Assembly (NCBI GenBank): GCA_020847695.1
Contig: JADLBP010000323.1
Coordinates: forward strand, 1-64,000
Length of the DNA: 64,000 bases
Direction: 5' to 3'
Origin: Planctomycetota bacterium
GTDB taxonomy: Bacteria; Planctomycetota; UBA1135; GCA-002686595
The translations under genes and the position numbers were made by a program. The stretch's first letter is position 1, and the number at the start of each line of letters is the position of its first letter. The notes beneath the pieces were generated by a model. The model was not told where the DNA came from and made no database searches. It saw only the letters and a program-made list of their open reading frames with translations. Shown here piece by piece: positions 28,349-38,891 of the stretch.

Positions 28349-29467
28349 ATGACCTCCCAGCAACTGCTTTCGGTGATCGAGCCCGATGGCTCGACCAACG
28401 GCCACGAGTCCGGGCTCTCGAAGGACGAGCTCCTCCACTGCTACCGCACGATGCTGCGGGTGCGGGCCTTCGACGACACGTGCATGAAGCTGCAGCGGTC
28501 CGGCCGCATCGGCTTCTCGATCCCGAACAAGGGGGTGGAAGCCTGCCAGGTCGGCGCCGCGAGCGCGCTTCAGAAGACCGACTGGATCTTCCCGAGCTAC
28601 CGCGACTTCGGGATGGCCCTTTATCACGGCATCACGCCGCTGGACATGATGCACAACATGTTCGGCAACGCGAACGACAGCGCCCGCGGCCGGCAGATGC
28701 CGGTGCACTTCAGCTTCGTCAAGCCGATCCGTTTCGTCTCGATCAGCTCGCCGATCGGCACGCACCTGCCGCAGGCGGTCGGCGCGGCGTACGCGATGAA
28801 GTTGCGCGGCGAGAAGCACGCAGCTCTCGTGAGCTTCGGCGACGGCGGCACCTCGAGCCTCGGCTTCCACTCCGGCCTCAACTTCGCCGCGGTCTGGAAG
28901 GCGCCGGTGGTGTTCCTCTGCCAGAACAACGGCTGGGCGATCTCCTGCCCGTCGTCGGAGCAGACCGCGAGCGAGAGCTACGCGATCAAGGCGAAGGCGT
29001 ACGGCATGCCCGGCGTCCGGGTCGACGGCAACGACGTGCTCGCGATGCGCAAGGCGATGCTCGACGCGCTCGACCATGCGCGCGCCGGCCACGGACCGAC
29101 CCTGATCGAGGCGGTGACGTACCGGATGGGCGGCCACTCGACCTCCGACGATCCGACCCGCTACGTGCCGAAGCACGAAGTCGAGGAATGGACCAAGAAG
29201 GACCCGGTGGCGCGGTTCGAGCGCTTCCTCGCGACCCGCAAGCTCTGGACGAAGGAACTCGGCGAGAAGCTCTACGCCGAAGCGATGGAGGAGATCGGCG
29301 CCGCGGCGAAGCTCGCCGAAGCGACCGCACCGCCGCCGCTCGAGACGATCTTCAGCGACGTCTACGCGACCGTTCCGCAGCACATCCGCAAGCAAGGCGA
29401 GGCCTCGTTCGAGCTCGCGCGCCGCAAGGGCGACGCGTCCGCAGGCGACGGCAAGTTCCCGCTCTGA
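28349..29467 (+). CDS. 2-oxoacid (pyruvate/branched-chain) dehydrogenase E1 alpha
   Basis: YRTMLRVRAFDDTCMKLQRSGRIGF...HLPQAVGAAYAMKL...GDGGTSSLGFHSGLNFAAVWKAPVVFLCQNNGWAIS. Confidence 0.93.
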   Translation: MTSQQLLSVIEPDGSTNGHESGLSKDELLHCYRTMLRVRAFDDTCMKLQRSGRIGFSIPNKGVEACQVGAASALQKTDWIFPSYRDFGMALYHGITPLDMMHNMFGNANDSARGRQMPVHFSFVKPIRFVSISSPIGTHLPQAVGAAYAMKLRGEKHAALVSFGDGGTSSLGFHSGLNFAAVWKAPVVFLCQNNGWAISCPSSEQTASESYAIKAKAYGMPGVRVDGNDVLAMRKAMLDALDHARAGHGPTLIEAVTYRMGGHSTSDDPTRYVPKHEVEEWTKKDPVARFERFLATRKLWTKELGEKLYAEAMEEIGAAAKLAEATAPPPLETIFSDVYATVPQHIRKQGEASFELARRKGDASAGDGKFPL

Positions 29468-29496
29468 TCCCACACGAGTTCACGAAGAGACACGAC

Positions 29497-30471
<975 letters not shown>

Positions 30472-30490
30472 CCCGACTCTCTCCAAAGCT

Positions 30491-32203
30491 ATGGCCCTGC
30501 AATTCAAGCTGCCCGACATCGGCGAAGGCGTCGCCGAGGGCGAGATCGTCAAGTGGCTCGTCAAGGAAGGCGACGTCGTCGCCGAGCACCAAGCGGTCGT
30601 CGAGGTGATGACCGACAAAGCGACCGTCGAGATCCCGTCGCCCGCCGCCGGCAAGATCCTGAAGCGGCTCGCGAAGGACGGCGACGTCGTTCCGGTCGGC
30701 ACGGTGATCTTCGAGCTCGAAACCTCGGGCCCGGCGCCCGCGCAGAAGAGCCACGGCCACGTCGCGCCGGCCGCCGCGCCGGCCGCCGCGCCGGCCGCAG
30801 CGTCGGCCAAGCCCGCGGCACCCGCTCCCGCGAAGCCCGCTCCGACCGCCGCGCCCGCGCACGCGCCGGCCGCCGCGGTGCCCGCGACCGGCGGCGGACG
30901 CCTCGACTTCAAGCTCCCCGACATCGGCGAAGGCGTCGCGGAGGGCGAGATCGTCAAGTGGCTGGTCAAGGTCGGCGACGTCGTCGCCGAGCACCAAGCG
31001 GTCGTCGAGGTGATGACCGACAAGGCGACCGTCGAGATCCCGGCGCCCGCGCCGGGCAAGATCGTCGCGCTCGGCGCGCAGGCCGGCGAAGTCGTCGCGG
31101 TCGGCACGGTGATCTTCGTGCTCGAAACCGCGGGCGCGACGAACGTCAAGACCGGCCACGCGCCGGCTCACGCTCCGGCGCAGGCCGCCGGCGTCGCGGC
31201 CGCCGCTCCGGCGCGCGAACTCGTCACCGCGGGCGCCGCGGCGACGACCAGCGACAAGGTGCTCGCCGTGCCGAGCGCTCGCCGCCTCGCGCGCGAGCTG
31301 GGCGTCGACCTCGGCCGAGTGCGCGGCTCCGGCCGCAACGGCGTGGTGCGTCGCGCGGACGTCGAGACCTTCTCGCGCTCCGCGGCTCCGGCGACTCCGA
31401 CTGCGCCCGCGCCGACGCGCGCGACTCCGGCCGCTCAAACGGCCGCCGCCGCTCCGGTTCGTCCGGCCGCCGCGCCGGTCAGCTTCGCCGCGGGCGAGCG
31501 CGAGACGCGCATCCCGTTCCGCGGCGTGCGCCGGAAGATCAGCGAGGCGATGGTGCGCTCGAAGTTCACCGCGCCGCACTTCACGGTCGTCGAGGAAGTC
31601 GACGTCACCGAGCTCGTCAAGCTCCGCGAGACCGCGAAGGGCTTCGGCGCCGAGCAGGGCGTCAAGGTCACCTTCATGCCGTTCATCATGAAGGCGGTCG
31701 CGATCGCGCTCGCCAAGCACCCGATGCTCAACGCGCACCTCGACGAGGCGGCGCAGGAGCTCGTGCGCTACGGCTATGTCAACCTCGGCATCGCGATGGA
31801 CACCGACAACGGCCTGATCGTGCCTGTGGTCAAGGAGATCCAAGCGAAGGGGATCCTGCAGATCGCGGCGGAGCTCAACGAGCTCGCCGAGCGCACGCGC
31901 GCCGGGAAGGTCAAGCCGGACGAGCTCAAGGGCTCGACGTTCTCGATCACCAACGCGGGCAACATCGGCGGCATCCTCGCGACGCCGATCATCAACTTCC
32001 CCGACGTCGCGATCCTCGGCGTGCACCGGATCATGAAGCGCCCGGGCGTCGTCGAGACGCCGCAAGGCGACAAGATCGAAGTGCGCCAGTACATGAACTT
32101 CTCCTGCTCCGTCGACCACCGTCTCGCCGACGGCGCGGACGGCGCGCGCTTCCTCGTCTACCTGAAGAAGCTCCTGGAGAACCCGGGCTTGCTCGCGCTC
32201 TAG
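30491..32203 (+). CDS. Dihydrolipoamide acyltransferase E2 with two lipoyl domains
   Basis: Two copies of EGEIVKWLVK.GDVVAEHQAVVEVMTDKATVEIP; E3-binding VPSARRLARELGVDLGRVRGSGRNGVV; catalytic SCSVDHRLADGADGARFL. Confidence 0.95.
   Translation: MALQFKLPDIGEGVAEGEIVKWLVKEGDVVAEHQAVVEVMTDKATVEIPSPAAGKILKRLAKDGDVVPVGTVIFELETSGPAPAQKSHGHVAPAAAPAAAPAAASAKPAAPAPAKPAPTAAPAHAPAAAVPATGGGRLDFKLPDIGEGVAEGEIVKWLVKVGDVVAEHQAVVEVMTDKATVEIPAPAPGKIVALGAQAGEVVAVGTVIFVLETAGATNVKTGHAPAHAPAQAAGVAAAAPARELVTAGAAATTSDKVLAVPSARRLARELGVDLGRVRGSGRNGVVRRADVETFSRSAAPATPTAPAPTRATPAAQTAAAAPVRPAAAPVSFAAGERETRIPFRGVRRKISEAMVRSKFTAPHFTVVEEVDVTELVKLRETAKGFGAEQGVKVTFMPFIMKAVAIALAKHPMLNAHLDEAAQELVRYGYVNLGIAMDTDNGLIVPVVKEIQAKGILQIAAELNELAERTRAGKVKPDELKGSTFSITNAGNIGGILATPIINFPDVAILGVHRIMKRPGVVETPQGDKIEVRQYMNFSCSVDHRLADGADGARFLVYLKKLLENPGLLAL
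30512..30637 (+). repeat. First lipoyl-domain DNA repeat in E2
   Basis: Near-identical at nucleotide level to 30917-31042. Confidence 0.85.
30917..31042 (+). repeat. Second lipoyl-domain DNA repeat in E2
   Basis: Same offset (405 bp) throughout, only a handful of substitutions. Confidence 0.85.
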
Positions 32204-32282
32204 CGGATTCCTGCTCGTAGCCGAGTCGAGGCACCTCCCAACAGTTGCAGCAAGCGGGCACCAATCTCGACAACGCAGACTC

Positions 32283-33797
32283 ATGAAGAACCTCCGAGCG
32301 GTCGGTTCCTTTGGTGGCATTGACGCAGACACGGATGCGCTTCTCGACGACTGCTTTCAGGACCACGAGGCGTACGCTGCGGCCATCAAGCACGAGCGAC
32401 CGCTCGTGCTCGGACGGAAAGGCAGCGGGAAGACTGCAATCTATCGCCGCATCGTTGGCATCCACAGCCACAACGCTTTTGCGCTGGGCCACACCTTTCT
32501 CGAATATCCATGGCACCATCACAGACTGCAGGAGCTCGTGGGTGTGCCTGAGGAATCCCGATACATCCAGAGTTGGCAGTACCTGATTCTGCTCGGTCTC
32601 GCGCGCCTTCTCATCAATGATGACCAGAGTCAACCCTGGAGCACGTTCGCGCTGGAAGAGATTCAAACGCTTGAGCAGTTCGTCACCGACTCATACGGCA
32701 CGAAACGTCCAGAGCTTGGCGCCCTTTTCACGCCGGAGCGGCGATTGCGCATTGAACCACACTTTCGGTTCGGCACCGAGTTGATCGGCGGAGGCCTCAA
32801 CCTCGAGCGCCTGCCCGTGTCCGACCTACCCAAAGTGGTGCAAGAGGTCAATCGGCGTGTGCGCAACGCTGTGCTCGGCTGCCTGAACCCGGATATCGAC
32901 TACTATGTGTGTTTTGACGAGCTGGACCGAGGATTCAGCCCGTCGGATTCGTCATACCATCATATGCTGACGGGCTTGCTGCTGGCGGCGAAACTGATGA
33001 ACGACGAAGCAGCCCGAGTCGGAAAGCGCCTTTCGGTGATCGTCTTCCTTCGGGATGACATCTATCAGGTCTTGCGGTTCGAAGACAAGAACAAGATCAC
33101 GGAGGCCCGCGCGTCGGTCATTGAGTGGGATTCGCCGCGCACCCAATGGACCCTGCGTCAGCTCATGGAGCGCCGGTTCTCTGCGTTGCTTGGGGAGGGT
33201 GTTGCCGTGAACTGGTCAGATGTGTTTGACGAAAGCAAGGAGATGAGTGGCCGTCAGCGGAAGTATAAGCACATTCTCGACCGCACGTTCCGCCGCCCGC
33301 GAGATATCATCAAGATGTGCAACGAAGTTCTACTGGCGTACAAGGCTGACGAGCATTGCGACTCGGAGCTATTTCTCAATGGTCACGTCATCGCGGCCCG
33401 CCGTGGGTACTCGGAGTACTTGTTGAGGGAGCTCGTTGACGAAGTCCAGAAACACATGCCACGGCATGACAAGTACTTCGAGATCCTGAGGTCGGTTGGA
33501 TCTGGCGCGTTCACGCGAGAGCAATTCGATTCTGTCTGCTCTCTGAGGGCAGCGCTACTGGGCGATGGCGATACCGCCGAATCGATCCTCAGAGGCTTCT
33601 TCGACTTCTCTATCATCGGGTACCAGAAGACGGGTGGGGCGGGTGGTGGCTCAACGTTCGTCTGGCGGTACCTGGAGGCTGGTGCGCGTTTCGACGAGAC
33701 GGCGAGCACGTTGCGCGTGCATCCAGGGCTTGTTGAAGCCTTAGGACTCAAGAAGTGGGAGCATCGAGACGACGTCGACGACACAGAAGGAACGTGA
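32283..33797 (+). CDS. P-loop ATPase, Sll1717-family-like
   Basis: Walker A VLGRKGSGKTAIYRRI; Walker B-like DYYVCFDELDRGF; RPRDIIKMCNEVL; visibly lower GC and less biased codon use than neighbours. Confidence 0.85.
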   Translation: MKNLRAVGSFGGIDADTDALLDDCFQDHEAYAAAIKHERPLVLGRKGSGKTAIYRRIVGIHSHNAFALGHTFLEYPWHHHRLQELVGVPEESRYIQSWQYLILLGLARLLINDDQSQPWSTFALEEIQTLEQFVTDSYGTKRPELGALFTPERRLRIEPHFRFGTELIGGGLNLERLPVSDLPKVVQEVNRRVRNAVLGCLNPDIDYYVCFDELDRGFSPSDSSYHHMLTGLLLAAKLMNDEAARVGKRLSVIVFLRDDIYQVLRFEDKNKITEARASVIEWDSPRTQWTLRQLMERRFSALLGEGVAVNWSDVFDESKEMSGRQRKYKHILDRTFRRPRDIIKMCNEVLLAYKADEHCDSELFLNGHVIAARRGYSEYLLRELVDEVQKHMPRHDKYFEILRSVGSGAFTREQFDSVCSLRAALLGDGDTAESILRGFFDFSIIGYQKTGGAGGGSTFVWRYLEAGARFDETASTLRVHPGLVEALGLKKWEHRDDVDDTEGT

Positions 33798-33904
33798 AGT
33801 GGTGCCACACCGCGCCGCGTGCGCGACGGCGGATAGCGAGCGTGTGTGGCTCGAAGCTCAGGGTCATTTGCTCTGGAATCGCGCGCAGATCGCGGAAAGC
33901 GTGC

Positions 33905-34295
33905 AGCTTCCATCCCTACACCGTTCAAGCCGCGACCGCCGCGATGCACGCGGAGGCGTCGAGCTCGGCAGCGACCGATTGGGAGGAGATCGTCGCGCTG
34001 TACGACGTGCTCCTGCGCCTGTCGCCATTACCCGTGATCGAGCTCAATCGCGCCGCCGCGGTCGCGTTTCACGCAGGCCCGGCCGTCGGCCTTGCGTCGA
34101 TCGATGCGTTGTGGGCACGCGGCGAGCTCGTCAACTACCACCGCGCGCACGCCCCTCGCGCCGACCTGTGTCGCCGCTTGGGTCTCACCGCCGAAGCGCG
34201 CGATGCCTACCAAACGCGCGCGTGCTTTGGCTCGGCAGAAACCGGAGCGGCGATTCGTGGAGCGGCGGTTGCGCGAGCTCTCGCCGCTCCTCTAG
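33905..34295 (+). pseudogene. C-terminal remnant of ECF sigma factor (DUF6596-type C-terminal domain)
   Basis: FHPYTVQAATAAMHAEASSSAATDWEEIVALYDVLLRLSPLPVIELNRAAAVAFHAGPAVGLASIDALWARGELVNYHRAHAPRADLCRRLGLTAEARDAYQTRA, then a shift of frame to ARALARQKPERRFVERRLRELSPLL; no sigma region 2/4 upstream. Confidence 0.75.
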
Positions 34296-34355
34296 CGCGA
34301 TCGAGCCGCCTGGGCTGACGCGAGCTGAGTGGAATGCGAGCATTGGTGACCGGAC

Positions 34356-34664
34356 ATGAGACATGGTTCAGGGCAGCGCGGCGCCGACACTTCAGCCGCT
34401 GACACCGCTCGAGCGGAGCGGGTCGCGGTCGGCTCGACCGAGTTGCGGGTGCGGCTGACCGACGGCCGTTCGATCAGCGCGCCCCTCGAGTGGTTTCCGC
34501 GGTTGGCGAACGCGACGCGCGGCGAGCGCGCGGACTGGCGCCTGATCGGTGCAGGGGTCGGAATCCACTGGCCGCGCATCGACGAGGACATCAGCGTCGC
34601 AGGCTTGCTGGCCGGCGGACCGGCGCCGACTCGGAAGCGGCGCGCGACGAAGCGGAAACGCTGA
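34356..34664 (+). CDS. DUF2442 domain protein
   Basis: LRVRLTDGRSISAPLEWFPRLANATRGERADWRLIGAGVGIHWPRIDEDISVAGLLAG. Confidence 0.75.
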   Translation: MRHGSGQRGADTSAADTARAERVAVGSTELRVRLTDGRSISAPLEWFPRLANATRGERADWRLIGAGVGIHWPRIDEDISVAGLLAGGPAPTRKRRATKRKR

Positions 34665-34802
34665 GCGGGGCCGAGCAAGGAATCGGTCGCGAGCCGTCTC
34701 GCCCGTGCCGAGACGCGACTTCGACAGCGCCGGAAAGTGCAGCGTGAGGCTTCGGGGGCGACGATTCGGCGCCCGAGCTCCCGCGTGCGACTCCCGACGG
34801 CG

Positions 34803-35462
34803 CTACGCCGCGCTGCGCGTCGAGTCGGAGGCGGCGAGCAAGCGCTCGAGCTCCTCGATGCGGCCCTCGACGGTCGCGAGGTGCTCGGGGACGATGAGCG
34901 AACGTCTGGTGCGCGCCGGGATCGTCCGCGCCGGCGCGGTCTTCGCGCCGTGCTTGGCGATCAGCGACTCGACCAGCGCGCCGCGTGCGTCTCGGACCTC
35001 GACCAGCGAGAAGTCGTCGTTCGGGAACTTCGCCGACGCGTGGAAGTCGCGGCCGCAGACGAACACGATCCGGCGCTCGTCGACCTGGAACGCGAAACAC
35101 GCGCCCTCGTCGTCGACTTCGGCGAGCTCGACGACCGCCGACGCGCGGATGTGGACGACGTGCGCTTCGTCGCGCGCGAGCACGTCCTCGAGCGCTCGGA
35201 TGGTCACGCCGAGCTCGCGGCGCGTGCTGATGTTCGACCACGCGGCGATCACCACGGCGATCACGGCCCACGCGAGCACCACGATCGGTGCGCGCACGCC
35301 CGACGCCCAAGACGTCAACACGCAGAGACCACCGCACAGCACGCCCGTCGCCCCGAGGCTGCGCAGCAGCGCGCTCGAGAGCTGCTTGCGGCGCGCCGTA
35401 AGCGTCGCTCGCAGCACGCGACGCTCGGATTCGGACAGCCTGCGGGTGGAGTGCTCCAGCAT
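34803..35462 (-). CDS. Hypothetical membrane protein
   Basis: GC3-consistent ORF, two adjacent hydrophobic segments, soluble C-terminal part. Confidence 0.7.
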   Translation of the reverse strand: MLEHSTRRLSESERRVLRATLTARRKQLSSALLRSLGATGVLCGGLCVLTSWASGVRAPIVVLAWAVIAVVIAAWSNISTRRELGVTIRALEDVLARDEAHVVHIRASAVVELAEVDDEGACFAFQVDERRIVFVCGRDFHASAKFPNDDFSLVEVRDARGALVESLIAKHGAKTAPARTIPARTRRSLIVPEHLATVEGRIEELERLLAASDSTRSAA

Positions 35463-35666
35463 GACCCGTCGAGTATCGGCCGTCGGTCGCGGTCGGCTCG
35501 AATCGACCCAGTGGCTGGGCACGTCGGCCGTCCGGCCGGTGTGAACGGCGGTCGTCCGGGCCGCGCGGCCGGGCGCTCCGGCGTGCGGTCGCCGCGCGCG
35601 CCGAAAGGCGGAAGCCTGCGCTCAGGATTCCGCGGATCGGCGGTCGATAGGGCCGTTTCTTCCATC

Positions 35667-36917
35667 GTGTCCAGGACGCGCAACAAGAGACGGAAGCAGC
35701 GAGTGCAGCGTCCCACCGAAAACCCCGACCCCGTCGCCGCGTCCGTCGTCGCTTCCGCCTCCGCTCCGGTGGCGACGCAGGCGTGTGACTCCGCGCCGAC
35801 GCGGGCGCGTGAGCCCGATGCGGGCGGCGAACCGCTCGCCGCGCTGCCGAGCGAGCCCGCGGCATCCTCGGCGAGCTCGACCGAGCCGCAGGCGTTGCTC
35901 GAGATGCCGGTCGTCGCGACGCCGACCTCGAACGCGCCGAGCGAGACCGCCGACTCGAGTTCCGCAGCGCACGCCGAGCCGGGCGCGCGCGCGGCGCACG
36001 ACGTGTCGTCGAGCGCCGCGGCCGCGTCGCGCGATGCGAACGCGACCGACGCGTCGAGTGCGTCGACGGACACGAGCGTTGCGAGCGTGTCGAGCTCGTC
36101 GAGCTCGCCTGGGGCGCCGCACGACTCCAACGCGCCCGCACCGGCGCACGACGCGCGCGGTCCCGGCCGCTGGAGCTTCGCTTCGCGCGCGTTGCGCGCA
36201 GCCAAGAAGCTGCTGATCGAAGACGACATCTTCGGCGGGCAGGCAGAAGCGACGCTGTTGGTCGACGCCGAGCCGTCGCACGCGTCGGGAACCGCGCCCG
36301 CGGACGGCTCCGTCGACGCTTCGAACGACGCGTCCGCCGCCGCCGACCCTGCTGCTTGCGGGGAAGCCGCTCCGGTCGCCGCCGCCGCGCCCGCGTTGTG
36401 CGGACACTCGTCGGTGCTCGCGGTGCCGGAGGTGCTCGGGTTGCTCGCGAACCTGCACAAGAGCGGCATGTTCACCGTGTGGAACGAGCACGACGCGTTC
36501 CGCATCCGATTGCTGCGCGGCACCGTCGTGTCCGCGCAGGCGACGTCCTCGGAGCACCGGCTGCTGCTCGGGCGCATCCTGGTCGACCACGGCGCGCTGA
36601 CCGAGGAAGCTCTGCACGCGTTCGTCGAGCGCATGCCCGCGCCGAAAAGACGGCTCGGCGACGCGCTCGTCGAGGCAGGGCTGATCGAGCGCGCGACGCT
36701 CGAGAGCGCGATCCAGTTCCAAGCGCAGCGCGTGTTCCACTCCGCGTACGACCTGCGTGACGCGTGGTACCGGTTCGACGTCGAGCGCGACGAGCCGGCG
36801 CACGAGCGTGGGCTCTCGGTGACGCACCTCCTGCTCGAGAGCGCTCGCATGCGCGACGAGACCGAGCAGCGGCTCTCCGACGTGCTCGGCGATCCGTTCG
36901 ACGAACCGCAGCGTTGA
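35667..36917 (+). CDS. DUF4388 (PATAN)-like protein with long Ala/Ser-rich low-complexity N-terminal region
   Basis: C-term HSSVLAVPEVLGLLANLHKSGMFTVWNEHDAFRIRLLRGTVVSAQATSSEHRLLLGRILVDHGALTEEALHAFVE...RLGDALVEAGLIERATLESAIQ; GTG start uncertain (35667 or 35703). Confidence 0.75.
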   Translation: MSRTRNKRRKQRVQRPTENPDPVAASVVASASAPVATQACDSAPTRAREPDAGGEPLAALPSEPAASSASSTEPQALLEMPVVATPTSNAPSETADSSSAAHAEPGARAAHDVSSSAAAASRDANATDASSASTDTSVASVSSSSSSPGAPHDSNAPAPAHDARGPGRWSFASRALRAAKKLLIEDDIFGGQAEATLLVDAEPSHASGTAPADGSVDASNDASAAADPAACGEAAPVAAAAPALCGHSSVLAVPEVLGLLANLHKSGMFTVWNEHDAFRIRLLRGTVVSAQATSSEHRLLLGRILVDHGALTEEALHAFVERMPAPKRRLGDALVEAGLIERATLESAIQFQAQRVFHSAYDLRDAWYRFDVERDEPAHERGLSVTHLLLESARMRDETEQRLSDVLGDPFDEPQR

Positions 36918-37019
36918 CGCGGCGCGCACGGCGTTGCTGAGCCGAGCTCGGCGGCCGCCTACGTCGTCCGGCCGAGCCGCAGCGTGCTCGGGCGCCGCTA
37001 CGATCGCGGCAGGCTTCGA

Positions 37020-37472
37020 ATGAGCACGCCGAACCCGAGGCCGGTCGTCGAGCGCGAGCGACACGCGAACGTGCTCGTCGCCGCGGCGTTTTACTTCGGC
37101 GTCGTGTTCGCGACAGGGTTCGTGCTCGGCGCCGTGCGCGTGACGTGGATCGTGCCGCGGCTCGGCGAACGGTGGGCCGAGCTCCTCGAGCTGCCGCTGA
37201 TGGCGGTCGCGAGTGCGCTCGGCGCGCACGAAACGGTGCGGCGGTTTCGTCTCGCCGGCGAGCGCGGCCGTGCGGTCGCGGTCGGGCTGCTCGCGCTCGC
37301 GTGCCTGATCGCGGCGGAGCTCGGCGTCGTGCTAGCGACCAGCGACCGCAGCCTCCCCGAGTACGTCGCGTCGCGCGATCCGGTGTCCGGGAGCGTGTAC
37401 CTCGCGCTGTTGGTCGTGTTCGCCGGGTTGCCCGCGGCGTTCACGCGGCGGCGCGCGCCGCTCGACGGCTGA
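37020..37472 (+). CDS. Hypothetical four-TM membrane protein
   Basis: Hydrophobic segments AAAFYFGVVFATGFVLGAV etc.; ATG at 37020. Confidence 0.65.
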   Translation: MSTPNPRPVVERERHANVLVAAAFYFGVVFATGFVLGAVRVTWIVPRLGERWAELLELPLMAVASALGAHETVRRFRLAGERGRAVAVGLLALACLIAAELGVVLATSDRSLPEYVASRDPVSGSVYLALLVVFAGLPAAFTRRRAPLDG

Positions 37473-37540
37473 ACGGCGCTTCGCTGCGCCGCGATGGACC
37501 GCCGACCGGCGCGCTCGGCGCGATCCGGCGAACGAGCGCG

Positions 37541-38608
37541 TCAGTCGCGCAGGAAGTGGCAGGTGTAGCCGCGCGGGTTCTTGACCAGGTAGTCCTGGTG
37601 GTAGTCCTCGGCGGGCCAGAACTTGGCGGCGGGCTCGAGCGTCGTGACGATCGGCTTCTTCCACTTGCCCGACGCGTCGACCTTGCGGATCACTTCCTCG
37701 GCGATGCGCTTCTGCTCCGCGTCGGCGAAGAAGATCGCGGAGCGATACTGCGTGCCGCGGTCGTTGCCTTGGCGATTCAGCGTCGTCGGGTCGTGCATGC
37801 GGAAGAACCAGTGCTCGAGCAGGTCCGCGTACGTGAGCTTCGCCGGGTCGAACACGATCCGCACGGCTTCGGCGTGACCGCTCTTGCTGTCGTGCGTGTC
37901 CTCGTACGTCGGGTTCTCGAGCGTGCCGCCGGTGTAGCCGACCTCGGTCTCCAGCACGCCCGGGATCTTGCGCAGCAAGTCCTCCATGCCCCAGAAGCAG
38001 CCGCCGGCGAGCACCGCGGTCTCGGTCGCCACGGGGTTCGAGCTCGCGGCCTGTTGGCCGAACAGCGGCGCGAACTCGCCGTAGCCTTCCTTGACGAGCT
38101 GGTCCGCCGGCACGAAGCGCAGCGACGCCGAATTCATGCAGTAGCGCAATCCGGTCGGCTCGGGGCCGTCGTCGAACACGTGCCCGAGGTGCGAGTCGGC
38201 GCGCTTCGAGCGCACTTCGACGCGCAGCATGCCGAGCGTCACGTCGCGCTTCTCGACCACCGCATCCGACTTCAGCGGGCGGGTGAAGCTCGGCCAGCCG
38301 GTGCCCGAGTCGAACTTGTCGAGCGACGAGAAGAGCGGCTCGCCCGAAACGACGTCGACGTAGATCCCCGGCGCGTGGTTGTCCCAGTACGCGTTGCGGA
38401 ACGGACGCTCGGTCCCGTTCTCCTGCGTCACTTCGTACTGCTCCGCGGTCAGGCGCGCGCGCAGGTTGCTCTTGTCGATCGCGTCGGAGCTCGCGGAGCC
38501 GGCGTCGGGCTGTTTCGGCACGGGATCGGTCGAGCGCGCGCAACTGGTGACGGCGCACGAGCACGCGAGCAACGCGGCGAGCAGCGCGAGGGGGATCCAA
38601 TCTTGCAT
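37541..38608 (-). CDS. msrBA: Exported bifunctional methionine sulfoxide reductase (MsrB-MsrA fusion)
   Basis: Msr[12 protein letters not shown]...[27 protein letters not shown]; Msr[22 protein letters not shown]...GYTGG...[11 protein letters not shown]; lipoprotein-like N-terminus. Confidence 0.93.
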   Translation of the reverse strand: MQDWIPLALLAALLACSCAVTSCARSTDPVPKQPDAGSASSDAIDKSNLRARLTAEQYEVTQENGTERPFRNAYWDNHAPGIYVDVVSGEPLFSSLDKFDSGTGWPSFTRPLKSDAVVEKRDVTLGMLRVEVRSKRADSHLGHVFDDGPEPTGLRYCMNSASLRFVPADQLVKEGYGEFAPLFGQQAASSNPVATETAVLAGGCFWGMEDLLRKIPGVLETEVGYTGGTLENPTYEDTHDSKSGHAEAVRIVFDPAKLTYADLLEHWFFRMHDPTTLNRQGNDRGTQYRSAIFFADAEQKRIAEEVIRKVDASGKWKKPIVTTLEPAAKFWPAEDYHQDYLVKNPRGYTCHFLRD

Positions 38609-38891
38609 GGCCACGGTTCCTTCTCGGAGGCGAAGCGACGAACGCGCCGGCGGTGCGCCGGCGCGGGAAGCACGCTCATAGGGCTCCGGCCCGTTGCGTG
38701 CAACTGCGAGCTTCGATGCCGGACTCCGCCGGCGATTTCTCACGTTGCTCGACCTTACACCGGGCGCATTCGGCCGGGGGCTGCCGAATTCACGACGGCG
38801 CTCCAGGGCTCGTGCGCGGCCTGCTCGGCGCGCCGGCTCCGACCGCGGAACGCGAGCGACGCCCGCGCGTCGGCCGCGGGCTCCTGCTCGA

